From CALCKU01 sp964571595 (GTDB lineage Bacteria; Pseudomonadota; Alphaproteobacteria; Caulobacterales; Maricaulaceae): 64,000 bases of DNA. Of the stretch, positions 52,741 to 61,723 are shown piece by piece. Under the pieces are notes generated by a model. That model searched no databases. It worked only from the letters and a program-made list of their open reading frames with translations, and was not told the origin of the DNA. The position numbers were made by a program, and so were the translations under genes. Where the stretch lies: contig CAZNCJ010000001.1 of assembly GCA_964571595.1 (NCBI GenBank), forward strand, positions 1 through 64,000, given 5' to 3'. Positions within the stretch are counted from its first letter, which is position 1, and each line of letters starts with the position of its first letter.

Positions 52741-53253
52741 ATGTCTAAAAAATATACGCAGATATATATAGCGCTTGGGGCGAACCTGTCTAATCCTAAG
52801 ATTAATTTTCGTCGGGCCTTGGAGCAGCTCGGCGAGGAGGGCGCGACTATAGACTCTGTGTCTAGCCTCTGGGAAAGCCCGGCTTGGCCTGCAGGCAGTG
52901 ATCAACCTAATTATCTCAATGCTTGCGCCAAGCTGTCCTATCAAGGAGAGGCGGCAGATTTATTGGCGTTATTACACGCCATTGAGGCGTCATTTGGCCG
53001 GGAGAGAAAAGGAGTGCCTAATGCCGCGCGTAGTCTCGATTTAGATTTGCTGGATTTTAACGGACAGATACACACATCACCGGATTTGCAAATCCCCCAT
53101 CCGCGTATGCTGGAACGCGGCTTCGTTTTATTCCCGTTACACGAAATAGCCCCGAACTGGCGGGATCCGCAATCTCATAAACATATAGATCAGTTTATTG
53201 CCCGTCTGCCACTTGCGGATGTTGCCCCTATGTATTGGCGCGGCGCCTTGTAA
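52741..53253 (+). CDS. folK: HPPK (2-amino-4-hydroxy-6-hydroxymethyldihydropteridine pyrophosphokinase)
   Basis: 170 residues from the ATG at 52741 (a TTG 6 bases earlier is possible). Folate pathway. YIALGANLSNPKINF, SSLWESPAWP, the RSLDLDLLDFNG signature (Asp-rich loop binding Mg-ATP) and PHPRMLERGFVLFPL are present. Adjacent to tRNA-His. Confidence 0.95.
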   Translation: MSKKYTQIYIALGANLSNPKINFRRALEQLGEEGATIDSVSSLWESPAWPAGSDQPNYLNACAKLSYQGEAADLLALLHAIEASFGRERKGVPNAARSLDLDLLDFNGQIHTSPDLQIPHPRMLERGFVLFPLHEIAPNWRDPQSHKHIDQFIARLPLADVAPMYWRGAL

Positions 53254-53349
53254 GAGGTCAAACATGGCAAAACGTATTAATTTGTCAAAATTTTTTCAAA
53301 CAGCTCTTGAAGCCTCCGCCGCCATGATATAGGACGCCCCATTAGAAAT

Positions 53350-53426
53350 GCCGCCTTAGCTCAGTTGGTTAGAGCGCCGGTTTGTGGAACCGGAGGTCCT
53401 TGGTTCGAGACCAAGAGGCGGTACCA
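53350..53426 (+). tRNA. tRNA-His (anticodon GTG)
   Basis: 77 nt with encoded CCA. Acceptor arm GCCGCCT with AGGCGGT (G1:U72 wobble), D arm GCTC/GAGC, anticodon loop TTGTGGA (GTG at its centre), T arm CTTGG/CCAAG with TTCGAGA loop. The discriminator is A73 and the base before G1 is T, so the usual G-1:C73 of tRNA-His is missing. That unusual form is known from a subgroup of alphaproteobacteria with a special HisRS. Confidence 0.95.
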
Positions 53427-53497
53427 TTTCCCTTAAATTTATGTGCAAAAACATTCTAGTAACGTCTCATTTACCATAAAGTTGTAATTTCGCGCCT

Positions 53498-54652
53498 ATG
53501 CAAGCGAACGCAACAAACATATTTTCCAATCCGCCCATAAAAACGGTCAATGCTGATGATGTGCGTTTGCTTATCCGTCATCCCAAAAAAGATATTCGTG
53601 CTGGCGCTGCCCAGCGGATATGCCGGACCTTTCGCGATGGTAAGCTAAATGACGAAGAGCGTGAATTTGCCTATAAAATCCTGAATTATATGGTTCATGA
53701 CGTTGCCGATATAGTCAGACGGGCTTTATCTGTAACCCTTAAAAACTCGCCAAATCTACCGCGTAATATAGCTTTGAAACTCGCCGCCGATATTGACAAT
53801 ATTGCCATACCTATACTTGAAAACTCTCCGGTATTTAACGATAGCGATCTTATCGAGGTTATAAAATCCAAGGCGGCGGCTAAAATCGTTGCTGTAGCCA
53901 AACGCAAAACACTGTCTGATCATATCACCCGCGCTATTGTTCGTTTTGGCGACCACCACGCTGTGGCCGAAATGGCAGCCAATGACGGGGCGGTGATTTC
54001 AGAGGATACAGCCGCTGCGATCCTGTCCATTTATCACGATGATGATCTCATAAAAGAAAGTTTTATCGATAGGCGTGATCTGCCCACTTCCATCGCTGAA
54101 AAGCTCATAACGCTTGTAACTGAAGAAGCCGCTATTCAATTACAGCAACGTCATGCGCTCTCGCCTGATGTCGCGATAGATCTGGCAACACGAACGCGTC
54201 AGCGCGCAACTGTGGATGTTATAGATCAGAGCTGGCTATCACGTGATGTCCAGAATTTTGTCGAGCGCCTCGATTTGCAAGGGCGTCTTGATACGGGTTT
54301 GATAATCCGGGCAGCCTGTTGCGGGCAAATGCGGTTTGTCGAATATGCTTTGGCGCGTCTGGCAAAGCTAAATCATGCCAAAGCTGCGATCATGATACAT
54401 GATAGCGGGCCGTTTGGTCTGCAGGCTCTGTGTGCGCGTATCGGATTAAGTGCGCGCCATATACATATATTACGCGCTGCTTGTGCGATTTTCCGTGATT
54501 TGGAAAATAGTGGTATGACCTATGATCGCGGTGACTTTCAGGAGGTTATGCTCCAAAGGGTTATGACATTACCCGTTGAGTTTTCCGTAGATGATCAGAA
54601 CTATTTTCTCGAAAAGCTCGATAGTCTAGTCGAAATCCGTGCCGTAATTTAG
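53498..54652 (+). CDS. DUF2336 helical-repeat protein
   Basis: 384 residues. HEAT-like helical repeats, for example LIRHPKKDIRAGAAQRICRT and IVRRALSVTLKNSPNLPRNI, matching the alphaproteobacterial DUF2336 family (some members are tied to motility or regulation; the function is not established). It follows tRNA-His, and the last 27 bp overlap the convergent nadK. Confidence 0.8.
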   Translation: MQANATNIFSNPPIKTVNADDVRLLIRHPKKDIRAGAAQRICRTFRDGKLNDEEREFAYKILNYMVHDVADIVRRALSVTLKNSPNLPRNIALKLAADIDNIAIPILENSPVFNDSDLIEVIKSKAAAKIVAVAKRKTLSDHITRAIVRFGDHHAVAEMAANDGAVISEDTAAAILSIYHDDDLIKESFIDRRDLPTSIAEKLITLVTEEAAIQLQQRHALSPDVAIDLATRTRQRATVDVIDQSWLSRDVQNFVERLDLQGRLDTGLIIRAACCGQMRFVEYALARLAKLNHAKAAIMIHDSGPFGLQALCARIGLSARHIHILRAACAIFRDLENSGMTYDRGDFQEVMLQRVMTLPVEFSVDDQNYFLEKLDSLVEIRAVI

Positions 54653-55432
54653 GAATTGTTCCTGAAGCACTTTCTCATCAAGACCATGCTCGGAATCAAA
54701 TAATAAATTCAATTTTGTTTTACGGTCTTGAGAAATTTCAACCTTGGTCACATGTCTGATTTCTTGACTATCGGCTGTCGCACTAACGGGACGCTTTTCA
54801 GGATCAAGAACTTCAAAGACAATCCGGGTGTTAGAATGCAGCAGAGCGCCGCCCCAACGCCGAGGCCTAAAGGCACTAATCGGGGTTAAAGCCAATATAT
54901 CAGAACCCATGGGCAGGACCGGGCCGTGCGCGGAGAGGTTATAAGCCGTAGACCCTGCGGGTGTGGCCACTAACACACCGTCCGAGATGAGGCGCTCTAG
55001 CCTGACCCTATCATCGGCATAGATTTTAATATGGGCGGCTTGACGGGTTTGGCGAAACAGGGCGACTTCATTTATAGCCAATTCCGTGAATGTTCCACCG
55101 GGACCGTGTGCTGTCATGGATAAGGGGCGCACAGTCGTGCGTTTGGCATTTGCCAGTCTTTCCAAGAGATTTTCTTCCCGATAGGGGTTCATCAAAAACC
55201 CGATAGTGCCCTTATTCATACCGTAAACCGGCAGGCCGCGTTTAATCAATGTCATATTGCGACGCAGAGTTTCGAGCATAAACCCGTCTCCGCCCAAAGG
55301 AATAATAACATCAGCAGACGCCGCATCATGATCGCCGTAAATTTCAATTAATTTTTGACGCGCTTTTTTGGCTTCAGGTTTACTACTGGCCGTAAAAGAG
55401 ATTTTCTCTATGTTTTTCTTGGCTTTAGCCAC
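54626..55432 (-). CDS. nadK: NAD kinase
   Basis: 268 residues. Phosphorylates NAD to NADP. GGDGFMLETLRR (GGDG active loop), NKGTIGFLMN, NEVALFRQTRQAA, and LVATPAGSTAYNLSAHGPVL are the family's conserved segments. Convergent with DUF2336 with a 27-bp coding overlap. Confidence 0.94.
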   Translation of the reverse strand: MAKAKKNIEKISFTASSKPEAKKARQKLIEIYGDHDAASADVIIPLGGDGFMLETLRRNMTLIKRGLPVYGMNKGTIGFLMNPYREENLLERLANAKRTTVRPLSMTAHGPGGTFTELAINEVALFRQTRQAAHIKIYADDRVRLERLISDGVLVATPAGSTAYNLSAHGPVLPMGSDILALTPISAFRPRRWGGALLHSNTRIVFEVLDPEKRPVSATADSQEIRHVTKVEISQDRKTKLNLLFDSEHGLDEKVLQEQFLNYGTDFD

Positions 55433-55504
55433 ATTTAAATTCCAATTTTTAGCTGATTGGCTTTGCCTTATAGCATAAAAAAAGTCAAATTTTGAATAGC
55501 TGAA

Positions 55505-56476
55505 TTATCTCGGGGCTATAATTTCGTTTTCGCAAAATTCACTGGGATGAATAAAATCAGAGGCAAAGCAGGGCATTGAACTGGCATCAAACAAGCTCAT
55601 CAGCCAGTCATTTGTCGAATTGACGCGGCTACGCTTTGAGAGATGAGAGTTTTGCACCAGCCAGAACGGATATGAATGCGTTATATCATAATCGAGTATT
55701 TTTAATTGCGGGAATAATTTGGCAATAAAGGTCGGGAGCATGGATATACCCGCCCCGTGCAGGACGGCCTGCAGAATGAGCGCGCCGCTATCCGCACTTA
55801 AATTCGGGTCTAAAAGCTCTCGGAGCGCATCCGACATGGGTTGAGCCTTGGAGTTTTTTAACCCAGACCTACGCATATACATTATATTGTGATTTACGGC
55901 ATCCTTGGCATTGCGCGGCAGTCCATATTTGTCCTCATAGGCTTGCGTTACCATGGGCATGAAATGCAAACTTGCGAGAGGAAAGGCCTGAAAATCCATA
56001 GGTTTTTCACTACTGGCCTGAATGGAAATGTCTTGCGACATATCTTTCTCGTCATAGCCTTGGATCTGATTGAAAATCGTTAAATGTATATTCGGGTTTT
56101 CCGCTTGAAATTCCCCGAGATGCGGAATGATGATATGCGTTGAGAGCATGTCCATGCAGTGGAGCGTGACATTGCCGTCTTCATTCCTGTCAAATTGTGC
56201 TGCGAGCTTTTCTATATTTTTAGCGCTGCGGTTAATCGACATGGCTTTTTCAAAAATTACTTCGCCCATGGAAGTGAGTTTCATGCCATTTGTCGAGCGT
56301 GAAAACAGCGGAACACCCAAGCGGTGCTCAAGATTGTCTAGTCGTTTGCTGATTGTAGGTTGAGTTTTGCCAAGTTGTTCAGCGGCTCTTGAGACAGACC
56401 CGCTTTGGGCAATAGCCAAGAAGACCGAGTAATCCCCCCAGTCCACACGTTTGGCTATTTTTTCTACCTCACTCAT
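55505..56476 (-). CDS. LysR-family transcriptional regulator
   Basis: 323 residues. HTH in the N-terminal 65 residues (SVFLAIAQSGSVSRAAEQLG, then KTQPTISKRLDNLEHRLGVP), followed by the effector-binding domain. The first 11 residues before the usual LysR start are normal length. The effector is not known; it is not divergent from a likely target, so the target is probably elsewhere. Downstream of the cytochrome c gene on the same strand. Confidence 0.88.
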   Translation of the reverse strand: MSEVEKIAKRVDWGDYSVFLAIAQSGSVSRAAEQLGKTQPTISKRLDNLEHRLGVPLFSRSTNGMKLTSMGEVIFEKAMSINRSAKNIEKLAAQFDRNEDGNVTLHCMDMLSTHIIIPHLGEFQAENPNIHLTIFNQIQGYDEKDMSQDISIQASSEKPMDFQAFPLASLHFMPMVTQAYEDKYGLPRNAKDAVNHNIMYMRRSGLKNSKAQPMSDALRELLDPNLSADSGALILQAVLHGAGISMLPTFIAKLFPQLKILDYDITHSYPFWLVQNSHLSKRSRVNSTNDWLMSLFDASSMPCFASDFIHPSEFCENEIIAPR

Positions 56477-56516
56477 AACTTAATGCCCCTCTAAAGCGTT
56501 ATGTTTATCTAAAATT

Positions 56517-57014
56517 TCATTCCGATTCAGCTTGCGTTTTTGATATCATATAGTCGATAACGGCGCGCCGATCTTCCTCTTTTTTAAGGCCGACAAAAGA
56601 CATGCGGTTCTTAGGAATATAATTTGATGGTTTTTCGATAAAAGCATTCATAGTTTCTTCGGTCCAGATTATTTCGGACTCTTTTAAGGCTTTTGAGTAA
56701 GCAAAACCTTCTTTTGTGCCAGCCTGACTTCCCATAATCGCCCATAGGTTTGGTCCGACCCGGTGTTTGCCGTCTTGTTCTAAAGTATGACATGTTTTAC
56801 AGCGCTTATAAATCCGCTTACCGTGGGCCAAGGGGTCTGCGTTTTCAGCTGTCTTTGTAGTGGTTTTAACGGGTGTCGCCACAACTTGCGGGACATTTGC
56901 GGCATTTGATGTATTTGACGCCTCACCACAGGCGCTAAGTATCAAATTAGAGGCCAGAAGGGCGCCAAGAAGCTTGGTTTGATGGAAATAACGTCCATTT
57001 TTGTGTATTTTCAT
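56517..57014 (-). CDS. Class I cytochrome c lipoprotein
   Basis: 165 residues. Lipoprotein signal (LLGALLASNLILSAC), a Thr/Val-rich linker, then a class I cytochrome c: heme motif CKTCH in RCKTCHTLEQDGKHRVGPNL, and the sixth ligand Met in PKNRMSFVGLK. So it is a membrane-anchored electron carrier, comparable to the anchored cytochromes of alphaproteobacterial respiratory chains. The terminal oxidase partner is not in the window. Confidence 0.88.
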   Translation of the reverse strand: MKIHKNGRYFHQTKLLGALLASNLILSACGEASNTSNAANVPQVVATPVKTTTKTAENADPLAHGKRIYKRCKTCHTLEQDGKHRVGPNLWAIMGSQAGTKEGFAYSKALKESEIIWTEETMNAFIEKPSNYIPKNRMSFVGLKKEEDRRAVIDYMISKTQAESE

Positions 57015-57112
57015 GCATTTGACCTTAATTTTCTATGTGCTTTAGCACTTGATTTGTTGGATTTATAGCGTCAAAATCGCACAGGTCGAGAATAAACTCG
57101 GCTCAAATAAAC

Positions 57113-57127
57113 AACAGCTTAGCTGTT
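57113..57127. promoter_or_regulatory. Perfect palindrome upstream of the Gly-rich small protein
   Basis: AACAGCT-T-AGCTGTT, a 15-base perfect palindrome 15 bp before the ATG at 57143, spanning the ribosome-site area. It could be an operator or a translation-blocking hairpin. Confidence 0.4.
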
Positions 57128-57142
57128 ACTATGGGGAATTTT

Positions 57143-57439
57143 ATGGATATTGTTAGTTTAGGCCTCGGTCTTTTAAGTGGTGCAGCAGGCGGAAACGTCG
57201 CTGGTAAGATGATGAATTCATCTATGGGCACGATGGGGCGCAGCCTTACGGGCATAGTTGGTGGTACTGGACTTGCGGCCTTAGCGCCACTCATTCCAGG
57301 ACTTGGCGGACTTTTTGCTGACCCGACTGCCGGAGCTGGCTTAAATGTAAGTAGCCTTCTGGGCGGTGCCGTATCAGGTGGTGTTGGGGGCACAATCCTG
57401 ACCTTTATTCTTGGCAAGGTTATGGGAAATAAAGCCTAA
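57143..57439 (+). CDS. Gly-rich small hydrophobic protein, unknown
   Basis: 98 residues from the ATG at 57143, with GGGGA 7 bases before it; an earlier ATG (57131) would put the site inside the gene. Composition is Gly/Ala/Leu/Met-rich, with two hydrophobic parts (GLGLLSGAAGGNVAGKMM and VSGGVGGTILTFILGKVMG) separated by LAALAPLIPGLGGLFA. Reminiscent of glycine-zipper-type membrane proteins, not assigned to a family. A 15-bp palindrome precedes it and a strong terminator follows, so it is a complete monocistronic unit. Confidence 0.68.
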   Translation: MDIVSLGLGLLSGAAGGNVAGKMMNSSMGTMGRSLTGIVGGTGLAALAPLIPGLGGLFADPTAGAGLNVSSLLGGAVSGGVGGTILTFILGKVMGNKA

Positions 57440-57462
57440 CTCTGACTACACATTAAAAATAG

Positions 57463-57494
57463 AAGCCTCTCATTTTATGGGGGGCTTTTTTTTT
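57463..57494 (+). terminator. Rho-independent terminator
   Basis: AAGCCTCTC (57463-57471) pairs with GGGGGGCTT (57479-57487) over 9 bp with two G:U pairs and a 7-base loop, followed directly by a run of nine T. Ends the small Gly-rich gene's message. Confidence 0.85.
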
Positions 57495-57594
57495 GATCTT
57501 ATAATAGACTAAATGTCGCGGAGAATTCTGCTTTTACTGCTTATACAATTTGTGGCATATTAAACGAAATGAAATCCTAAATTTGGAGAGAGTT

Positions 57595-59349
57595 ATGACT
57601 TATATTGCGCCTGTGAAAGCCATGCACTATCTCCTACGACATGCCGTAGATATTGATAGCTTAATTGAGCAGCCTGAATATGATGAGGTTAATCACGACC
57701 TGATCAATGACATATTGACGGGAGCTGCGGCTTTTTCTCAAGATGTGTTAGCCCCGATAAATTGGGACGGAGATCAAAACCCGGCCACAATCAAGGATGG
57801 TAACGTGACCGCGTCGCCGGGTTTTAAAGAAGCGTATGCAGCCTTTGTTGAGTCAGGATGGCAGGCCTTATCCGCTCCGGTTGAGATCGGAGGTATGGGA
57901 TTGCCCCAAGTCGTAAGTGTGGCCGCAAATGAAATGATTTACGCCGCTAATATGGCCTTTGGCTTATGTCCCATGCTGACAACAAGTGCCGTTAAGGCCT
58001 TGCACGCCCATGCTAGTCCTGAATTACAGGAAACGTATTTAGATAAGATGGTCATGGGGGAATGGTCAGGGGCTATGTGTTTGACAGAACCGCAGGCTGG
58101 CTCTGATTTGGGACCGGTTAGGTCTAAAGCTGTGCCGCAATCTGACGGGTCTTATGCCATTTCCGGTCAAAAAATTTATATTACATGGGGTGACCATGAT
58201 TGCGCCGATAATATTATTCACTTGATTTTGGCACGCTTGCCAGATGCACCGGCTGGATCAAAGGGTATATCTTTGTTTGTGGCCCCGAAATTTCTCGTGG
58301 GGGAAAACGGCGAAATTGGCGCGCGTAATGATTTCCAACCCATAGGACTCGAGCACAAATTAGGTATTCACGGCAGTCCGACATGTATCATGGAGTTTGA
58401 CGGTGCCAAGGGCTGGCTTGTCGGCGAGCCTAATCGCGGATTGGCTTGCATGTTCACCATGATGAACGAAGCACGATTATTTGTGGGTGTTCAGGGTGTG
58501 GCTATTGGCGATCGGGCCTATCAACAAGCTCTGTCTTTTGCGCAAGAACGCGTCCAAGGCCGTGTTATCGACGAAGAGGGCGCAGCCCCGATAATCGGCC
58601 ATCCAGATGTGCGACGCATGTTAATGCTGATGAAAGCCCGCCTTATGGGTGCGCGCGCAATTTGTATGGCAACAGCAGCGGCCAGTGATTTATCACTTGT
58701 CCTAAAAGATGAAGACGCGCGCAAGGCCGCTCATGCTCGTGATGCCTTATTAACGCCCATCGCCAAGTCTTACGGTTCTGATAGCGGTGTTGAAGCGGCC
58801 TCAATCGGGGTGCAAGTTCACGGCGGAATGGGGTTTGTAGAAGAAACAGGCGCGGCGCAACATTACCGTGATTCACGCATTGCCCCGATTTATGAAGGTA
58901 CAAATGGTATTCAAGCTATTGATCTCGTGGGACGTAAGCTCCGCCGTGATGGTGGTCAAGCTATGAATGCTCTGATTGCCGATTTGAACGCTATTTTATC
59001 AACGGCCCAAGACATGCCCGGATATGAAAGCTCCTCACAGGCCTTATCCGAAGGTATAGAGACGCTTGAAACAGCGACAAATATCGTTTTGGAGGCCTCT
59101 GAAAAAGATGCTTTGAGCATTGCCACTGATTATTTGAATCTCTGCGCCGATATTCTTGGCGGGGCCTTTTTAATCAAAGCCGCCTGTAATGGTGAAAAGG
59201 CGCAAGATCCTTTGGCGTCGAATATGCAAAAATTATCGGAATTTCATGCCAGCACGATCCTGCCACAGGCGAAATCAAAGCTCGCTACTTTGCGGGCAGG
59301 TTCTGGGATAGTGTTTGATTTTCCGCTGGATCATTTAGCCGATCTGTAA
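57595..59349 (+). CDS. Acyl-CoA dehydrogenase (long form with C-terminal extension)
   Basis: 584 residues from the ATG at 57595 (GGAGAG before it; the longer frame is unconserved). FAD enzyme of fatty-acid beta-oxidation, with the N-terminal and middle domains (CLTEPQAGSDLGPVRSKA, ISGQKIYITWGDHD), the central helical domain with the catalytic Glu in IAPIYEGTNGIQAIDLVGRK, and a C-terminal helical domain of the large FadE/DMGDH-related class. Other beta-oxidation genes are not adjacent. Confidence 0.92.
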   Translation: MTYIAPVKAMHYLLRHAVDIDSLIEQPEYDEVNHDLINDILTGAAAFSQDVLAPINWDGDQNPATIKDGNVTASPGFKEAYAAFVESGWQALSAPVEIGGMGLPQVVSVAANEMIYAANMAFGLCPMLTTSAVKALHAHASPELQETYLDKMVMGEWSGAMCLTEPQAGSDLGPVRSKAVPQSDGSYAISGQKIYITWGDHDCADNIIHLILARLPDAPAGSKGISLFVAPKFLVGENGEIGARNDFQPIGLEHKLGIHGSPTCIMEFDGAKGWLVGEPNRGLACMFTMMNEARLFVGVQGVAIGDRAYQQALSFAQERVQGRVIDEEGAAPIIGHPDVRRMLMLMKARLMGARAICMATAAASDLSLVLKDEDARKAAHARDALLTPIAKSYGSDSGVEAASIGVQVHGGMGFVEETGAAQHYRDSRIAPIYEGTNGIQAIDLVGRKLRRDGGQAMNALIADLNAILSTAQDMPGYESSSQALSEGIETLETATNIVLEASEKDALSIATDYLNLCADILGGAFLIKAACNGEKAQDPLASNMQKLSEFHASTILPQAKSKLATLRAGSGIVFDFPLDHLADL

Positions 59350-59490
59350 AACAGGCCATATTTGAGGGCAAAAACAATTTTTGTATTACTGTTTCGTCAT
59401 GCCGTTTGCTGTTGCGTAATAGTAAGTTGGGCTATAGGTTTGCGCTAAATTCGTATAAACGGAATCATATTTTTAGAATAGGGGCCATTT

Positions 59491-60249
59491 GTGGTCGATT
59501 TTATCAACGAAGTCGAAGAAGAGCTTCGTAAAGACGAATATAATGTTTTGTTGCGGCGCTATGGCCCGTATCTATTAGGCGTTGTCATTGCGATCGTGGC
59601 AGCTACCGGGTTTCTCGAGTGGCGTAAGGGCGTCAAGGACAGAGCCGCGCGCGCTACATCTGCGGCCTTTGTTCAGGCAAATGATCTCGCGGCGGCAGGT
59701 GATACAGAAATGGCCGCGCGGCAGTTTTTAGCTATCGCCGATAAAGCGCCGGAGGGTTATGCGGGTATTTCCGTGTTACGCGCAGCCGCGATAGAGCTTG
59801 ATGCTGGGAATACATCCAAGGCTGTGGCTTTGTTTGATAGAGCGGCTTCGATTTTTACCTCTGGGCGTCATAAACAATTAGCTCAACTTAAAGCCGCCTA
59901 TATTCTGGCCAATGAAGGCCAATATGCAGATGTAAGTAATCGCATTGAGACGCTTGCTGCAAAAGATGCACCCTATGAATTTTTGGCACGCGAGCTTAAG
60001 GGCTTTGTCGCTATGAAATCCGGCGATCTTGGGATTGCCCGGCAGGAATATTCATATCTCTCCACTGTTCCGGGCGTGCCTGAAACGATACAGCAACGCG
60101 CAGACCAGTCTTTAAGCCTGATGAAGGTTGAAGCCAAGCAGGCTGAAAATAGTGAAACATTAGAGGTGCCAAGCGCCGTAAATGAGGATGTCGCTCTTGA
60201 AGCGCCCTCCGAAGACTTATCCAATAGTAAGGACACTGGAAATGAGTGA
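59491..60249 (+). CDS. YfgM-like tetratricopeptide membrane protein
   Basis: 252 residues, GTG start. Short cytoplasmic end, one membrane helix (YGPYLLGVVIAIVAATGFLE, about 26-45), then TPR-like helical repeats. In E. coli YfgM works with PpiD at the translocon; here ppiD lies elsewhere in the window. Its last bases overlap the bamB ATG (ATGAGTGA), and bamB-der follow in the conserved order. Confidence 0.85.
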   Translation: MVDFINEVEEELRKDEYNVLLRRYGPYLLGVVIAIVAATGFLEWRKGVKDRAARATSAAFVQANDLAAAGDTEMAARQFLAIADKAPEGYAGISVLRAAAIELDAGNTSKAVALFDRAASIFTSGRHKQLAQLKAAYILANEGQYADVSNRIETLAAKDAPYEFLARELKGFVAMKSGDLGIARQEYSYLSTVPGVPETIQQRADQSLSLMKVEAKQAENSETLEVPSAVNEDVALEAPSEDLSNSKDTGNE

Positions 60250-61711
60250 TCTGTTTTCCGCCTCTCTTAAAGGCCTTTTCATAAAAGGGATGCTTGCGAG
60301 CAGCCTGATGCTTGGAGGGTGTTCGACCCTCGGAGATGGTGCCTTAAGTAACCTCAACCCTTTTGACAGAGATAATTCCAGTGAAGGACAAGGCGATGTC
60401 GCAGGTGAAGAAGACCGTATCTCTATATTGGACTTAAGTGAAACCCTAACTGTCTCAGGGACATTAACGCCGAATGATGTGGTGTTACCGCCTGCTTATA
60501 TAAATACAGATTGGCCGCAAGTGGGCGGCAATTCTAATCATGTTGTTCAGCATACGGGCGCCAGCGGATCTCTAGAGAAAGTATGGTCTAAAGGCATTGG
60601 CAAAGGCTCTGGTCGCAAAGGGCGTGTATTGGCCCCGCCTGTTATTGCCGATGGGCGTATATATGTCATGGATGGTGATAATCGCATCTCGGCCTTTGAT
60701 GCGGATAGCGGTGCGAAGTTTTGGAGTGAAAAAATATCTGTCACACTTGCGCCGCCAACACGGAGTGGCCGAACTGGGATTGTAGAACGTGTGAGCGACC
60801 CTTTATCATTCTTTGATAAAGGAGGGTCTGACAAAGAATCTGTTGGGGGTGGTTTAGCTATTGCTGATGGTAAGGTTTATGCCTCATCCGGACTGGGCGT
60901 TATGGTGGCTTTTGATGCTGCAACGGGTGCAGAAATTTGGCGTACCCCAACACGTACCCCCTTACATTCCGCCCCAGCCGTTTCCAATGGCCGAGCATTT
61001 GCCGTGTCTGATGATAATGAGCTTTTTGCATTTGATGCCACAAACGGAGAAGTGCTTTGGACATATCAAGCCATTATTGAAGGCGCGCGTATGTTAACTG
61101 TGCCAAGTCCGGCCATTGTAGATGATGTGGTTATCTCTCCATTTGCTTCGGGTGAGCTTGTGGCGCTACGGGTGCAAAATGGCGGTGTATTATGGCAAGA
61201 TGCGCTTAGTTCCACGGGGCGTTTGACGCCGCTTTCCTCGCTTAATGATATTGCGTCTGGCCCTGTTATTTCTGACGGTGTTGTTATCGCAACTGCCCAG
61301 AGCGGGGTCTTGAGTGCCTTTGATCTGCGTACAGGCCAACGTATCTGGACGCAGCCAGCAGGCTCGATTAATCTACCGCTCGTTGTCGGGGATTTCGTCT
61401 ATACGGCGACGACGGATGGTCAAATTGCCTGTATCTCTAAACTTGACGGCAGTGTGGTATGGCTTCAGCAATTACCTATCTTTAAAAATGAGAAAAAGCG
61501 GAAAGACCGTATTTCATGGAGCGGGCCGATACTCGCGAGTGATCGCTTATTCCTGACAAGTTCGCGCGGCGGATTTGTGGAAGTAAATCCTTATAATGGT
61601 GTAATTTCCCGTGAGGGTAAGGTGGGCGGTGATGTCTTTATTTCACCTATCATTGCCAATGAAACCATTTACGTTTTAACGGATGATGCAAAATTGATTG
61701 CGCTCCGCTAG
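60242..61711 (+). CDS. bamB: BAM complex lipoprotein BamB
   Basis: 489 residues from the ATG at 60242 (MSDLFSASLKGLFIKGMLAS). Lipobox LMLGGC with Cys27, then an eight-blade beta-propeller with PQQ-type repeats (IYVMDGDNRISAFDADSG, VMVAFDAATGAEIW, LFAFDATNGEVLW, VLSAFDLRTGQRIW). It supports BamA in outer-membrane protein insertion. The longer upstream frame lies inside the YfgM gene. Followed by der 12 bp on. Confidence 0.92.
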   Translation: MSDLFSASLKGLFIKGMLASSLMLGGCSTLGDGALSNLNPFDRDNSSEGQGDVAGEEDRISILDLSETLTVSGTLTPNDVVLPPAYINTDWPQVGGNSNHVVQHTGASGSLEKVWSKGIGKGSGRKGRVLAPPVIADGRIYVMDGDNRISAFDADSGAKFWSEKISVTLAPPTRSGRTGIVERVSDPLSFFDKGGSDKESVGGGLAIADGKVYASSGLGVMVAFDAATGAEIWRTPTRTPLHSAPAVSNGRAFAVSDDNELFAFDATNGEVLWTYQAIIEGARMLTVPSPAIVDDVVISPFASGELVALRVQNGGVLWQDALSSTGRLTPLSSLNDIASGPVISDGVVIATAQSGVLSAFDLRTGQRIWTQPAGSINLPLVVGDFVYTATTDGQIACISKLDGSVVWLQQLPIFKNEKKRKDRISWSGPILASDRLFLTSSRGGFVEVNPYNGVISREGKVGGDVFISPIIANETIYVLTDDAKLIALR

Positions 61712-61723
61712 GGGGTTGGCGCC

